DNA of 64,000 nt from Lota lota. Lineage: Eukaryota > Chordata > Actinopteri > Gadiformes > Lotidae. Every line of letters begins with the position of its first letter. Within the stretch, counting starts at the first letter, position 1. The notes beneath the pieces are model-generated. The model saw only the letters and a program-made list of their open reading frames with translations. It had not been told where the DNA came from and did no database searches. The position numbers were made by a program, and so were the translations under genes. The stretch is from assembly GCA_026745465.1 (NCBI GenBank), contig JACYXH010000247.1, forward strand, positions 183,839-247,838, in the 5' to 3' direction. This document shows positions 23,801 through 64,000 of this stretch, piece after piece.

Positions 23801-24501
23801 ATCCGTAGTGACGGTAAATTGACATGCTGGCCTCCGACCCTTAAAGGACAATACTAGACCTAGTCTGGGTGATCAAGCCATCGTAACCGTCTCTTCTGGC
23901 TCCACTTAAACAGCCGTTCCCATTGTCATTTGTCAACATGACTGATTTTAGCTTTAGCATGCCTGCCACGGATGTAAACTTGGGTCTTTGTGAAAATACT
24001 TTCGTTTTAAACGTACGCAAACTGCGTACTGCACTGTGCACTGATTACGAAACGAGGAAAGTACTATATTGCTATTGTTTTCATTGGTTGCGAGAGTGCG
24101 CTCACGCTAAATGCTCTTTGACAGCGTCCGTACGACCATGCTGTGTGTTGGACAAAAGGCATGGTTAACGGATGTACTGCCGTAGCCAGCAGAGACGGTA
24201 ACGATGGTTCGATCATCCTGCCTACTTTTCGGAACACAGGGCCCCAGGGCAAGAGTTTCTCTAATGAGGAATCTGTCGATCCGCGAACAGTGTGCCTCCC
24301 CCCGTACGAGCCGGAGAACGGGGGCTACACCTGCCACCCCGCCCCCTGCCGCAGCCTCTCCCACGCCACCGTCATCGAGTACTTCTGCGACGAGGGCTTC
24401 ATCCTCAAGGGGGACTACAAGTACCTGACCTGCCTCAACGGGGAGTGGGATGACCCCATGCAGATCAGCTGCCTGATGGACGGAGGTAAAGGGGGACATC
24501 A

Positions 24502-24535
<34 letters not shown>

Positions 24536-25782
24536 GGGGGGAGGGGGGGGGGGGGGGAGGGGGGGGGGGGGGGAGGGGGGGATATCACACTACAGCAGTT
24601 AATGAACGGTGACGATCAAGTTTGGCACTTTGGCGCACACGTGCTAGAAGTCATTTATTTACAGCTCTTGTGTGCAACTCATTTTTTGTTGTTTGTTACG
24701 CCTGTGCTTTGCTTTTACAGTGTGCGATCATATGGAAGCAAATCACTGCCATAATGTTTAGATTTCTTTTCATGAGGCTTTTAATTTGGCCATCTAGTTT
24801 TTCCCTGCTGTTTCTTTTATTGTTTTAAGTGTCTTTAATGCACTTTAAAAGCACCTTGAGATTTTCCCTGACAATGAAAGGTGCTATATAAATAAAATAT
24901 ATAATTTTTATTAGTAGTATAATTAGGAATCCTGTTTGTTTACTGTCCATGTCCGTGCCGTCAACACAGACCGAGATCCAACTCTGCCACTGGGGATGCC
25001 CACGTTGTCCATAGTGGCGTCTACGGCGAGCTCTGTGGCTCTGGTCCTGCTGCTGGTGGTGCTGTTTGTGCTGTTGCAGCCCAAGCTCAAGTCCTTCCAC
25101 CGGTGAGTGTGGTCGCCAGTCATCCCCCCCCCCCCCCCCCCCCCCCCGGGTGCTTCTCATCTTGGAGCATCAGCGTCCGGATTCAGACCGCATGCTGAGT
25201 CTGGCGGTTGTTGTGTGGTTAATGTAGAGTGTTGTATGTAACGCATGGTAAAGGTGAATTGTGTTGCCCTGGCCAGCCGGGAGCAGGGCGTGTCCGGGCA
25301 GCCCGTGTCCATCATGGTGGAGGGCGTCCAGGTGACCCTGCCTTCCTACGAGGAGGCGGTGAACGGCGGGGGGCCCTCAACCCCGGCCCCCGGCGGTCCC
25401 GAGTCCCGGGTGCAGATCGTGCTGTCGGAGGGAGAGCAGAGTCCAGAGGCGGGCCCCTCCAGACCCTCGTCCCACCAGCACTCGGAGATGGCAGTGGTCC
25501 ACACTTTACCGCCCTCCTTCTCTTCCTCCTCCTGCTCCTCCTCCTCGCCGTCACCGTCGTCGTCCTGCTGGGCCCTGGAGCACCACGCAGGTGCCGCCGG
25601 CGCTCCCCCCTCCTGCCATAGCAAGCCCGCCACCAGCGGGGAGCAACACAGCCTGTCCCTGGTGGACTCGGAGATGGACTTCTCCGATGGTAAGGTCCCG
25701 GCCTCGCTCGCTCTCCTGGGGAGCTGCTTCGCTGTTGTCGTTGATGTGCGATTGAACGCGTGTTTTTTTCTTCTTTTTTTGT

Positions 25783-25819
<37 letters not shown>

Positions 25820-25848
25820 CAGATATGCCTTTGTTGAAGGAGGCCTGA
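20713..25848 (+). CDS. susd6: susd6-like sushi-domain membrane protein with four sushi domains
   Basis: Eight coding exons give 486 residues: 20713-20830, 21804-21995, 22502-22693, 23622-23813, 24291-24485, 24970-25102, 25277-25689, 25823-25848. In order: signal peptide (residues 1 to about 38, core LLVVLAVLSTG), four sushi domains with four Cys each (about 41-103, 105-167, 169-231, 233-296), a transmembrane helix (about 309-332) and a cytoplasmic tail. Human SUSD6 (303 residues) shows the same start (MCHG/MCNG), the same TM segment and LLQPKLKSFH, VSIMV-GVQV, LPSYEEAV, RVQIVLSEG and the C-terminus PLLKEA, which fix the identity. SUSD4 is the nearest relative but lacks these tail matches. Human SUSD6 has been reported to act with TMEM127 and the ubiquitin ligase WWP2 in MHC class I turnover; LPSY (362-365) resembles a PY motif. 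Human SUSD6 has only the last sushi domain, so the four-domain array is the oddity. Confidence 0.9.
21804..21995 (+). CDS. susd6: susd6 exon 2, sushi A1
   Basis: 192 bases, phase 1 in and out. Cysteines and the Trp of a sushi fold are present (CVRPYM, YSCDPGY, LTCTPLGDW, PPRCV), with a possible N-glycosylation site NLT. Resembles SUSD4 sushi 3. Donor GTAAGA. Confidence 0.9.
22107..22198. other. Inverted repeat in the susd6 intron between A1 and B1
   Basis: Arms AGTTGAACGCCTTTTT (22,107-22,122) and GAAAAGGCGTTCAACT (22,183-22,198) match at 15 of 16 positions, with a 60-base spacer. Possibly a small non-autonomous DNA element. No copy was noticed in the equivalent A2-B2 intron. Confidence 0.75.
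22502..22693 (+). CDS. susd6: susd6 exon 3, sushi B1
   Basis: 192 bases, symmetric phase 1. Contains PANGGYTCHPSPC, GTVIEFFCDQGF and LKGDYKYVTC, the B type found in human SUSD6 and SUSD4 sushi 4. The donor GTTGGT is weaker than the others, so this exon might be skipped in some transcripts without breaking the frame. Confidence 0.85.
23622..23813 (+). CDS. susd6: susd6 exon 4, sushi A2
   Basis: 192 bases, same length and phases as A1, and about two thirds identical to it by eye, including ESNRGS and GTVLQYSCD. Carries a possible NLS glycosylation site at the position of NLT in A1. Confidence 0.9.
24291..24485 (+). CDS. susd6: susd6 exon 5, sushi B2
   Basis: 195 bases, phase 1 in and out. PEPENGGY corresponds to human SUSD6 PEPENGGY and LKGDYKYLTC is identical to it, so this is the domain orthologous to the single human sushi. 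Acceptor CGCGAACAG is short of pyrimidines. Confidence 0.9.
24505..24581. repeat. G-rich homopolymer tract in a susd6 intron
   Basis: About 77 bases of almost pure G with a few A, starting about 20 bases after the B2 donor on the sense strand. It has strong G-quadruplex potential. Confidence 0.95.
24828..24905 (+). repeat. Short interspersed repeat tail
   Basis: AAAGCACCTTGAGATTTTCC and AAAGGTGCTATATAAATAAA are typical 3' ends of abundant fish interspersed elements. Only the tail is recognisable. Confidence 0.5.
24970..25102 (+). CDS. susd6: susd6 exon 6, transmembrane segment
   Basis: Encodes GMPTLSIVASTASSVALVLL followed by LVVLFVLLQPKLKSFHR, nearly identical to the human TM and juxtamembrane sequence. 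Phase 1 in, phase 2 out; donor GTGAGT. Confidence 0.95.
25277..25689 (+). CDS. susd6: susd6 exon 7, cytoplasmic tail
   Basis: Begins RREQGVSG, then VSIMVEGVQVTLPSYEEAV and RVQIVLSEGE, all shared with human SUSD6. A serine run (SSSSCSSSSPSPSSS) in the middle is not recalled from the human protein. Ends before GTAAGG in phase 1. Confidence 0.95.
25786..25818. repeat. C homopolymer at the susd6 exon 8 acceptor
   Basis: About 32 C residues immediately before CGCAG. It serves as the pyrimidine tract. Other C runs are at 25,126-25,147 (shortly after the TM exon donor), about 25,949-25,959 and about 26,009-26,022. Confidence 0.95.
25823..25848 (+). CDS. susd6: susd6 exon 8, C-terminus and stop
   Basis: Completes SDDMPLLKEA and stops at TGA 25,846-25,848. 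The acceptor is CGCAG directly behind a C run of about 32 bases. Confidence 0.9.
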
Positions 25849-27227
25849 GACCGGACGCAGCGCCCGAACACAACAGAGACCGCATGGTGCTGCTGCTGCA
25901 CACACTGTGGCGTTGAGCAAGACGACGGCAGCTGTCAACACAGAAGACCCCCCCCCCCCATCTTACTGCCCGACGCACCGGCTCAAACAGGCTGCTTGAC
26001 TCTCAGAACCCCCCCCCCCCCCACCCCACCCCCCTAAAGGGAAGGGTGTCCACATTGTACATACGTATATGCTTCAACATTTTATAGGAATCCTTGCGTG
26101 TACTTAATGTCTGACTTACAAGCATAAGTTTGATCTTTTGGTCATTTTGGCTTCGCTTGGGATTTAGCAGCAACAACAAAAAAGAAGATAAAAGAAAAAA
26201 GGACAATAGCCCCGTGAAGGAGCAGCAAGGTACGTTTTTAGAGAGGGATCCATCTCGTCACTATGTCTTGTCCAATGTACGTTGTTAACCTGGCGGTTAA
26301 CACATCACTTACCACACGGTGCACCAGGAATGATGCATGAAGGCCTGCCAAGCCAACCCCGGGACGTCATACCCGAGCACACATTTTTGATTTGATTTAG
26401 ATTTCCCCCCTCCGTTATGTCCAGAATCAAAGGATTCTGAAGATTGTGAGAATACATAGCTCAAATGCCAAGACTGCTTTTAACCATCTAGTGAGCCGTC
26501 TAGTCCTCTAGCCCAGTAGAGCTGGGGCCCTAGGACCTCTCTACCGTTTACATCCATACCCCTTCCAATGGCCTTAGCTTTTCACTTCTATGCACAAGCA
26601 TCTGTAAGAAAAGAAATTCACTGGAAATGAATGATGTTTTCAAAATGAATGTGAATCAACGTTGACGCCTTTTGTGATCGTTTTGTGTAGCTTTGTCAGA
26701 CACCTCACCCCTGAAAATGTCAAAACCTAATTTATTCTGGTTGCTTGCAAATGCCGTTCTGGTTAAGTCTTGGTTATCGGGAGCTGCTGTTGATCAGCCG
26801 TGGTTCTTTTCTTTCCTTTTTTTTTTTTTTATGTTTCCACAATCCTGGAAAAAGATTTTCTGAAAGGGATCTTTTCACAGTGCTTGGGTGGAACTCTACT
26901 GCAGGCATGTAATATCACAACTTTTAAGGCTGGTGGGAAATTCCCACACAAATTACTTATTGTACATTATGGTATGATGTCAAAATTCTAGTTTACGTTT
27001 TGCTTTTCTTTTGGATTTAGCAATGGACTTTTTGTTTTAAAGATTGTATTTTAATATTTGTAAAAATAATAACTTATGTTTTCACTGTATATACTATGTT
27101 CATTCAAATTAAATATTATTTGAGGTGTCGATTTTACCATTGTTTTCATTGTTAAGACTTTTTAACAATGCAGCAGACAATTGTCTTTCAGTAGGCCTTA
27201 TGTTTTTAGAAGTCATTTATTAATAAA
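25849..27227 (+). other. susd6: susd6 3' untranslated region (inferred)
   Basis: No coding signal from the TGA at 25,848 to an AATAAA at 27,222-27,227. The last 300 bases are AT-rich with several ATTTA-like motifs. The extent is inferred from the poly(A) signal only. Confidence 0.55.
27216..27227. terminator. Overlapping two-strand poly(A) signal between convergent genes
   Basis: TTTATT at 27,216-27,221 is AATAAA on the minus strand and is followed directly by AATAAA at 27,222-27,227 on the plus strand. susd6 (plus) and slc10a1 (minus) converge on this point, with the slc10a1 stop only 387 bases away. Confidence 0.6.
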
Positions 27228-27613
27228 CGTTACAATCTCGACAGATTACAAAGTAAATTTACACACAAAAAAAAATCCACCAACATTTATATTCACTTAT
27301 AATCTAATCTTCCACTAAACGGAACAGTTATTTTTGAAATAATCTTAATTGATATATTAATGCAAAACATTTACCCTAAAATATAGCTCAGAGCTATATT
27401 AATTTATCAATCATCACATATGCTTCTCTGTAAATTGTAAAAAAAAATCATTTTTGCTTTCTAGTGTCTGTAGACTTGTGACACACATATCTGTCATATT
27501 ACTGCCTGAGGTAAACAACATGAAGGAGGTTGTTTGTCCGTGACCCTCCATAAATGAGGCTGTACACATGGTTCTGCAGCAGTTCAGCCTGTGACATCCA
27601 ACCGCAGACTCCT

Positions 27614-27669
27614 TCAAGGAATCTTCATTTCCTCCATGTTACCATGAACATCTGGGTACACGGTCTTTT
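27614..27669 (-). CDS. slc10a1: slc10a1 exon 5 and stop
   Basis: A 56-base terminal exon after the acceptor GCTTGTACAG. It encodes [18 protein letters not shown] (its first Glu codon completed from exon 4) and ends at TGA (27,616-27,614). The cytoplasmic tail is shorter than in mammals. Confidence 0.8.
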
Positions 27670-30027
27670 CTGTACAAGCAAAAACAAAAAAAGAGTCAAT
27701 GGTTTTGAAGCAAGACATTTGAAAGGTCAGGGGTTGAACTGCTTTGTTTTCAATTCCCACCGTCTCCATGCATCTCATGCTAGCATAATATGGTCAGCTG
27801 TGACATTTACCCTCAATTTTGGGCTTAAACGCTTCATAACATCTGAAGAGCAGGATGAAAATGAGGGCCTCGCCTCCCTGGAACACAATGTAGATGAGGG
27901 GGAAGAGATACAGGGGCCCGATGACCTGAGGAGAGAAGGCCACCTTCAAGATGGTTGCACAAAGCTGGATGTTCTGGCAGCCCGTCTCCATGGAGATAGT
28001 CCTTCTACATCTGATTAAAAAACAACATTTGATTAGCTTTGTGTGACACTTATTCAGCTACATTTCTAAAATGTTAAAATAGTTACATTAAAATAGTTCA
28101 CTTACTGATGATTTTGTTTAAAAATGGTGGACATGACATAACCGAGCGTATAGCCGGTCAGCGGCATCAGTGCAGCCACAGACATGATCTGTGGCGACAG
28201 CACCACCCACACAGACCCACCGATGGTGATTCCCGACATGATGCCGATGGCCACAGAGGAAATGAGACAGATGCTGAGACCGACCTGCCGAGAGGGAACT
28301 TCAGATAGTCAGCATACAGACAAATGTTGAGATGTGAACGTCGAACCACTGGTTAACTAAAAAATGTGCTCAGTAGAGCACAGACCTCCACCAAGGAATC
28401 GGCTTAATAGAAGCCGGCCTGGCTTTGAGGGAGCCAATTGGCTGCTCTGAGCTGAACCCGGTGACACCCCAGAAGGTCCCTTTCAGAAATGTTCAAGAAA
28501 ACAGGCAGTGTGCGGGGCTTTTGGGAGGTGACCCGACAATCTTCATGAACCCGTGTCAAACCCTTCAGGATCATGTTTTGGTGGTGTTACACAAATCGAT
28601 GAGAAGCTGTGCGCCATATTTTGTGATGTGTCACGCCCTCTGCAATGCCCCCTTTTGGCTGATTGGCATGAAACGTTATTAACGTCTTACTTGACCCGAA
28701 ACCACCAAATCCGTGCTCAACTGTTGGAATTATCGCACTCACAAGCAAACGTCGCACCCTCTGCCATGTCCGCTTTTAGCATGGGGTTTTGAAATATCCC
28801 GCACACTAGTCACACAAATCAGACTTTAGATAAACATCTTAAGTCTGATGGCCTAATGAATCTGTGTGACCGGGGCGTTTCACTTTCTTTCGCTTCAAAT
28901 TAGTTTCACCAATCATGTTCCTGGGGACGACAATCTGTAAAACAAAACTGAGTCAAAAAGGTTATATGTCTGTCTATTATACTGTCATGGCTTTGAGCTT
29001 TCAAAAAATGATGGCTTGGCAAAACGATGTAGGCAATGCAAAGGCAGTGCACACCGAATGCAAGACTCTGCTACAACGTGATCCCCCTGCGGCCACAGCT
29101 AAGCGTAGTGTTGGTCTAATGGAAGATATGCCATCCAAACCACAAACATACCCAACTTTTCCCGTAGCCGGTGGGAAGCCAAACTAAAACTAAAACAGGC
29201 CATCAACTTCATTAGACAACGTGTACTTAACTATAGTCTGACTTCAGAAGGAAGGAAGGGCCCACCTTGATCACCATCGCTGAGTAATTGGGTTTGTAAT
29301 GGTTGATGGCAATGCCGACGCCACAGGGCACCAGGGTCATGATGAGGGCAATGGTGATGCCTGTGTATGGCACAGCGTTCTGCAGACTGTCCAAGCCCTG
29401 GCTGTAGATGAGGAGCAGGAGCGGCATCATTCCCAGAGCAGCGATCGTCGAGAATGTGGTCATCACAATACTGAAACAAAACACACAGGAGAAAAGGACA
29501 GACGTCATGTATGGAACGCTGAACACATTCAGGTTCATGTTTCGGTTTGTAGTCCTGTAATTGTAGTTAATAAGAAACCAGGTAATCATTGAACACGATT
29601 CAAGAATGATTTACCTCAGGTTCATGTCCCCCTTCAGCGCCAGAGAGAAAATGTTGGAAAGGTTTCCCCCTGGGCAACACCCACAGATCAACACCGTCAG
29701 GACCTCAATCTGCTCCAGCTTGAAGACGGTGGCCAGGCAAAAGGCAGTCAGCGGCATGATGCCAAACTGGGCCACCACTGCAATTGCAATCCCCTTTGGC
29801 TTGAAGATGTGGTCCTTGATCTTGGCCACTTCCATGGTGCAACCAAGAGACACCATTGTGATGAAGAGGATAATGATGGTGAACCCATTGATGGCTTTGT
29901 CCATAGTGGGTGAGAAGGGATTCTGGAAACCACTGCTCCCATTATAAGACCCATTCCATCCATTGTAGAGGCTGGAACTTTCCAAGGCTGCTTCCTCTGT
30001 AAGGTTCCTGATTGCACTCAAACTCAT
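27614..30027 (-). CDS. slc10a1: slc10a1-like sodium/bile acid cotransporter, complete
   Basis: Five minus-strand exons give 350 residues, close to human NTCP (349): 29615-30027, 29266-29470, 28106-28284, 27811-28010, 27614-27669. All junctions keep phase. Diagnostic matches to SLC10A1 are [59 protein letters not shown] and [15 protein letters not shown], the last carrying the Glu and Gln (about 274 and 278) that bind sodium in the family. It imports conjugated bile acids with sodium at the basolateral hepatocyte membrane in mammals. The N-terminus has three sequons (N8, N25, N29) before the first helix. SLC10A2 is the main alternative; adjacency to susd6, as in human 14q24, favours slc10a1. 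Confidence 0.9.
27811..28010 (-). CDS. slc10a1: slc10a1 exon 4
   Basis: Encodes [20 protein letters not shown], with the sodium-site residues, then [20 protein letters not shown] and the last helix to [12 protein letters not shown]. Phase 2 in, phase 1 out. Confidence 0.95.
28106..28284 (-). CDS. slc10a1: slc10a1 exon 3
   Basis: Encodes two hydrophobic segments, [20 protein letters not shown] and [19 protein letters not shown], with a short linker. Acceptor CTCGGCAG, donor GTAAGT, phase 2 out. Confidence 0.9.
29266..29470 (-). CDS. slc10a1: slc10a1 exon 2
   Basis: Completes the Ser of MNLS and encodes [20 protein letters not shown] and the next helix, with [16 protein letters not shown]. 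Acceptor TTGTTTCAG; the donor GTGGGC is weak. Ends in phase 0. Confidence 0.9.
29615..30027 (-). CDS. slc10a1: slc10a1 exon 1
   Basis: Start ATG at 30,027. Encodes the extracellular N-terminus with sequons NLT, NGS and NGS, the first helices and [18 protein letters not shown]. Ends in phase 2 before GTAAAT. A possible acceptor (AAATCTAG) about 30 bases upstream suggests a non-coding leader exon. Confidence 0.9.
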
Positions 30028-32880
30028 CCTGGATGTCTACAGTATTGTGCCTTTACCCTAGATTTAATAAACACAAACAAACAAAGGACAATGATGTCAC
30101 TGAGTCTGATAACATGAACTCCAGCACGATTCAGGCATAAATGTTCGGCCAATCGGAGCTAACAGATTATTTGAGATCGGATTTGATCAGATCAGAAATC
30201 CTCACCAGCATATTGACATACTTGCCTTCTGTGAATTACTGTTTTGAGTCTTGAGCATAGATAATTATTTAACAAGCTTTGAGTATTTCCATTCAACAAC
30301 ATTTTACAAATGTACCTAACGATATTGAGCAGCCTCTGCTCCTGCTAAAATATATCATATGATTTAGATTTTGATACTGTATGTATGATTACTTTTGCAA
30401 TACTCATGCAATATAAAGAATTCAATATGGAAACAATGACCGGAAGTGCCTTTGGATAAAAGTGTCTGCTAAATGACTAAATAGTAAAATAGTAAATTTT
30501 GACATAAGGAGTAAAGGCTGGTGTAAACTCCGTGCCTGAGTGCTTCTCTTGTTTCTCCAGTGGAAGGAATTCCTGTACCCCTTGTGATATCCAGGCTCTA
30601 ACAGACTAACTAACACTGTCACACAAAACCCACCCAGTGGGTCACCCAATCAAATGGGTAATCAAGAGGCCCATAAGGGGTTGTTGCTTCTTTTAAGAAA
30701 CCTTTCTTTGATTTGCTCGTCAATCTGCAAACCGGTCAAAAGATGGACACTAATCACCGTAACAACCTTTTTCTATGAAAAATCAGAAGACAATTTGTTT
30801 GTTCTTACCGTCATCATTTGTCAACTGCCGCCGTGGTGAGTCTGCGATGCACTTTACGCACTGTTGCTGTACTCGCTCTCTATCCCTCTGTTGTCTCACA
30901 CACACACTCACACACATCCACCCCCTCATCCACCACATTCTTCTCTCAGGCCCCTTTTCTTTTCAGATAGCCCCCCTTCCCAGCATCACATGGGAGTCAG
31001 ATCACATGGGAAAGGATAAACATTAGTTTAGAACTTTGACTTTTGCTGGAGACAGAGCATTGTAATAAATGCTTATTAGATAATTGGGATCAAAATAAAA
31101 CACTTACATGACTAAACAATTGCCCTTTACTGTGTAATCACCTATAAGAATAATTATATTATATTTACATTATATTTGTTACCAGGGCTTAACAAAAAAG
31201 AGATTAGAAACTGGTTATTGACATTTAGCCATAAGGCCAACATTATAATATCTTTGCTTCTGGTTTAGGGTGTGTCACGGGGAAGCATTGTTGATTATGT
31301 GGAATCGTTTCACTGGAACTGAGGTCGTTCATTCACTTTGTTTCACTGGCACAAAAACCCACCATTAAAGTGGCAGTATGTTACATCTCTCACTGATAAA
31401 TAATACAAACAATTCTGATACTTTTAATTCAATAAAAATACAAATATTAATTAACATATCATGTGTTTTGTCAACCTTGTATGACCCAGTGTGCAGCCTT
31501 AGATTTTCAAGCGGGGCAGCCCTAACCCAACAACAGGTCTTGGAATGCTCTGCCCGGTGAGATGAGGCAACTCAGTGATTGTGTCCAATAAAGTGTGGAT
31601 GCAAATGGGGTGGTTGGGTGCTCTTGCGTCAATGGGTTTCTGTTGTGTGCTTCATGGGGCTGAGAATGGTTGCTGGGCAATGCATGACACAGGACACAGT
31701 GAGTTTTGGAGTGATAGTTGTTCTCAGTGTTGCATAACCAACATGATTTAACAGGGAATTAATTAGCTGCATTTTTTCCCTCGCTCTCCTGACAGTTTTC
31801 AGTAAAACTGACTGACCTTTTATTGTTGACCCATGCTCTTTTAAGAAGCTTAATTGGCCTAAAAGACTTACAATGAATAGTAAAAAGTAAAATAGTAAAA
31901 AAAACAATAAAGCAATCAAAGCTTTGGTAACAATTTAATCCCTTGGTTCACAGAATAATGTTCAGCAACCATTCAACAAGATTTTATTGTTTGGCTGAAA
32001 CATCACGCATCACCTGTAGCATCATTCTCCCTGTTCAAATGCATTGATGACCAGTCTCCCCTTTCCTCATCCGTGTCCACGTCAGCAGTGGTACTTTTTA
32101 TTCCCACTCATCACTTAAATCTTCAAGAGAGCCAAGGGCAGCTATCGTCTTATTCGTTGTGTTAGTATCGTCTGGTTGCTTCTTTGCACTTTATTTTCTG
32201 TCTTTTTCTAGCTCTAGACCTCCTGCACCTCTCTGGCGCTAACATAATTTATTATTACAATTCCCAGATTAGCAGATGTGCCCGTGCCAACAGTTTGGGC
32301 AACACACTTCTCCACTGTCAGAACACAGACATGCAAACAATTTTCAAAGGCAACAAGCCACCATGACCATGTCTACTGTGGCACGTTCACAAAGTGGCTT
32401 TAATAAAACCCTGTATGATTATACACTTTTCTAAATTGTATTTTTGTTCCATTCTTCAGCCATGTACGTTTGTTCTTGGTGTGAATCACTTTCAAAACAT
32501 ATAAAACAATAGTCTAGTTTACACAACACATCACCAAATATCACGTGAACATCACATGGATTTTACCTTTTCTTACACAACAGTTTCTGTGTTCACGTTT
32601 TGTACATCAATACTGATAAGTACCAAATATATTAACTTGCCACAACCAGAATAACGCACTTGGAGGTGGCATTATGTCATTAAGTCATTATCATTCTCCA
32701 CTTAGCCACTAGATGACACTGTTTCAATAAATTGTCGCTACTGCGTACAAAATGCCTTTTCTAAAATGTTTGCCTTTTACTTGGGTATATTTAACGAAGT
32801 ATCCTGCCGTTGATGAGGAATATTTTTGGGATATTTAGGACAGTTAAAAAAAAGCCGTCATAAACGTGAAATATCTACGT
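30028..32880. other. Intergenic region between slc10a1 and fmn1
   Basis: No coding exon seen. It is AT-rich with short open frames only. It should hold the slc10a1 promoter near its left end and distal fmn1 upstream sequence near its right end. Confidence 0.6.
30440..30485 (+). repeat. SINE-like tail
   Basis: GGATAAAAGTGTCTGCTAAA followed by TGACTAAATAGTAAA is the conserved 3' end shared by many fish SINEs. The body of the element is not recognisable. Confidence 0.6.
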
Positions 32881-33112
32881 CAGACTGACGCATCTTCTCC
32901 ATTGTGCGCATGCACGTGGGGCCTACCTGGACGGAGGAGCAGCTGCACTGAATCAGAATGGGAAGGTTGAACTTTAGGCACGAGACCAATCATAGTGCGT
33001 AAAATAAATGGTGAGCATGTCGACTGGCCACCACGTCTGTCAGTCACGTTGGATTAGTGCCGTCCTCACCAGAGGCAGCGGCAGGCAGCACTGGCCGCCT
33101 ACAGTGAAGACA
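32881..33112 (+). promoter_or_regulatory. fmn1: Putative fmn1 promoter and 5' leader
   Basis: Lies directly upstream of the first recognised exon. It contains an NRF1-like TGCGCATGCACG (32,905-32,916), an E-box-like CAGCTG and an inverted or direct CCAAT (ACCAATCA) near 32,986. No clear TATA box. The transcription start is not determined. Confidence 0.45.
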
Positions 33113-63602
<30,490 letters not shown>

Positions 63603-63797
63603 GTAGGACGCGTGCCCTCTACCGTATCCACTATCGTTATGACCAATATTTCCCACCGTCGGGGTGTCAAAGCAGTAACATTTCCCACTTCGGTGCCTGC
63701 CGAGGCCCAAGGCAACGGGCAAGGCATCTGAGGTTATGTTTAGCATGAGCTTTCACCACCGGAGCAAGGGAGATGTAAGCGCGTCCTGTGTTGTACC

Positions 63798-63852
63798 GCG
63801 CGGGGGCCCTCGAGCGCGGGGGCCCTCGAGCGCAGGGGCCCTCGAGCGCGGG
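63798..63852. repeat. 16-bp palindrome-rich tandem repeat
   Basis: Three copies of GGGGGCCCTCGAGCGC, each containing the palindromes GGGCCC and CTCGAG, in fmn1 intron 15. Confidence 0.85.
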
Positions 63853-64000
63853 GAACCCGAGTGGCCCCAAGGCTTGCCTCCCTCGAGACGTTGTGTCATG
63901 CCTTAACAGCCGTATCACCAAAACAACGACTGCTCCTCCGATTCCAAGACCGACGATGAAAAAGAGAGGAGCTTCCATCCGAGCTTGTCGTCTCGGCAGC

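Noticed and set aside
25312..25978. Two minus-strand frames of about 210 codons
   Set aside because: Shadows of the susd6 tail exon extended by C/G homopolymers.
63909..63960. Possible fmn1 exon 16 after TTAACAG
   Set aside because: The in-phase translation does not resemble the expected FH2 continuation.
63667..63978. Minus-strand frame beginning with a hydrophobic segment, like a membrane protein
   Set aside because: It lies in an fmn1 intron, crosses the 16-bp repeat and has no recognised homology.

Overview
This is vertebrate nuclear DNA, almost certainly from a teleost fish. The genes have many exons with GT-AG introns. The intervals are packed with long dinucleotide runs (mostly TG/CA, some TC/GA) and C or G homopolymers. 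The short interspersed repeats are of types common in ray-finned fish. The unusually high microsatellite density would fit a cod-like (gadiform) genome, but that is an inference, not shown here.

Four protein-coding genes can be assembled exon by exon with consistent reading-frame phases. (1) fsip1, minus strand: eight exons between 19,658 and 13,914 encode the N-terminal 331 residues of a fibrous-sheath-interacting-protein-1-like coiled-coil protein; its 3' end was not found, so 1-13,913 is read as intron or downstream sequence. (2) susd6, plus strand, 20,713-25,848: a single-pass membrane protein of 486 residues with four sushi domains in an A-B-A-B order, where human SUSD6 has one. (3) slc10a1, minus strand, 30,027-27,614: a complete five-exon, 350-residue sodium/bile acid cotransporter. 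(4) fmn1, plus strand, from a first exon near 33,113 to beyond the right edge: fifteen exons of formin 1, including a 639-codon exon, the proline-rich FH1 and most of FH2.

Layout: fsip1 and susd6 are head to head and probably share a promoter region around 19.7-20.7 kb. susd6 and slc10a1 are tail to tail and appear to share an overlapping two-strand AATAAA site at 27,216-27,227. slc10a1 and fmn1 are again head to head across 30.0-33.1 kb. In human, SUSD6 and SLC10A1 lie together on 14q24 and FSIP1 and FMN1 on 15q, so this block joins genes that mammals keep on two chromosomes.

The most interesting items are: the duplicated two-sushi module in susd6; a possible 47-residue N-terminal extension of Fmn1 encoded by a spliced first exon; an fmn1 splice junction that joins a coding (ACA)n tract to an acceptor preceded by about 125 bases of TG repeat; two strong hairpins (57,927-58,002 and 3,040-3,086); and AT-motif-rich, non-repetitive islands in fmn1 introns that may belong to the limb regulatory landscape known to lie inside mammalian Fmn1. 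No tRNA, rRNA, CRISPR or intact mobile element was found. All homology statements rest on remembered family sequence features, not on a database search.
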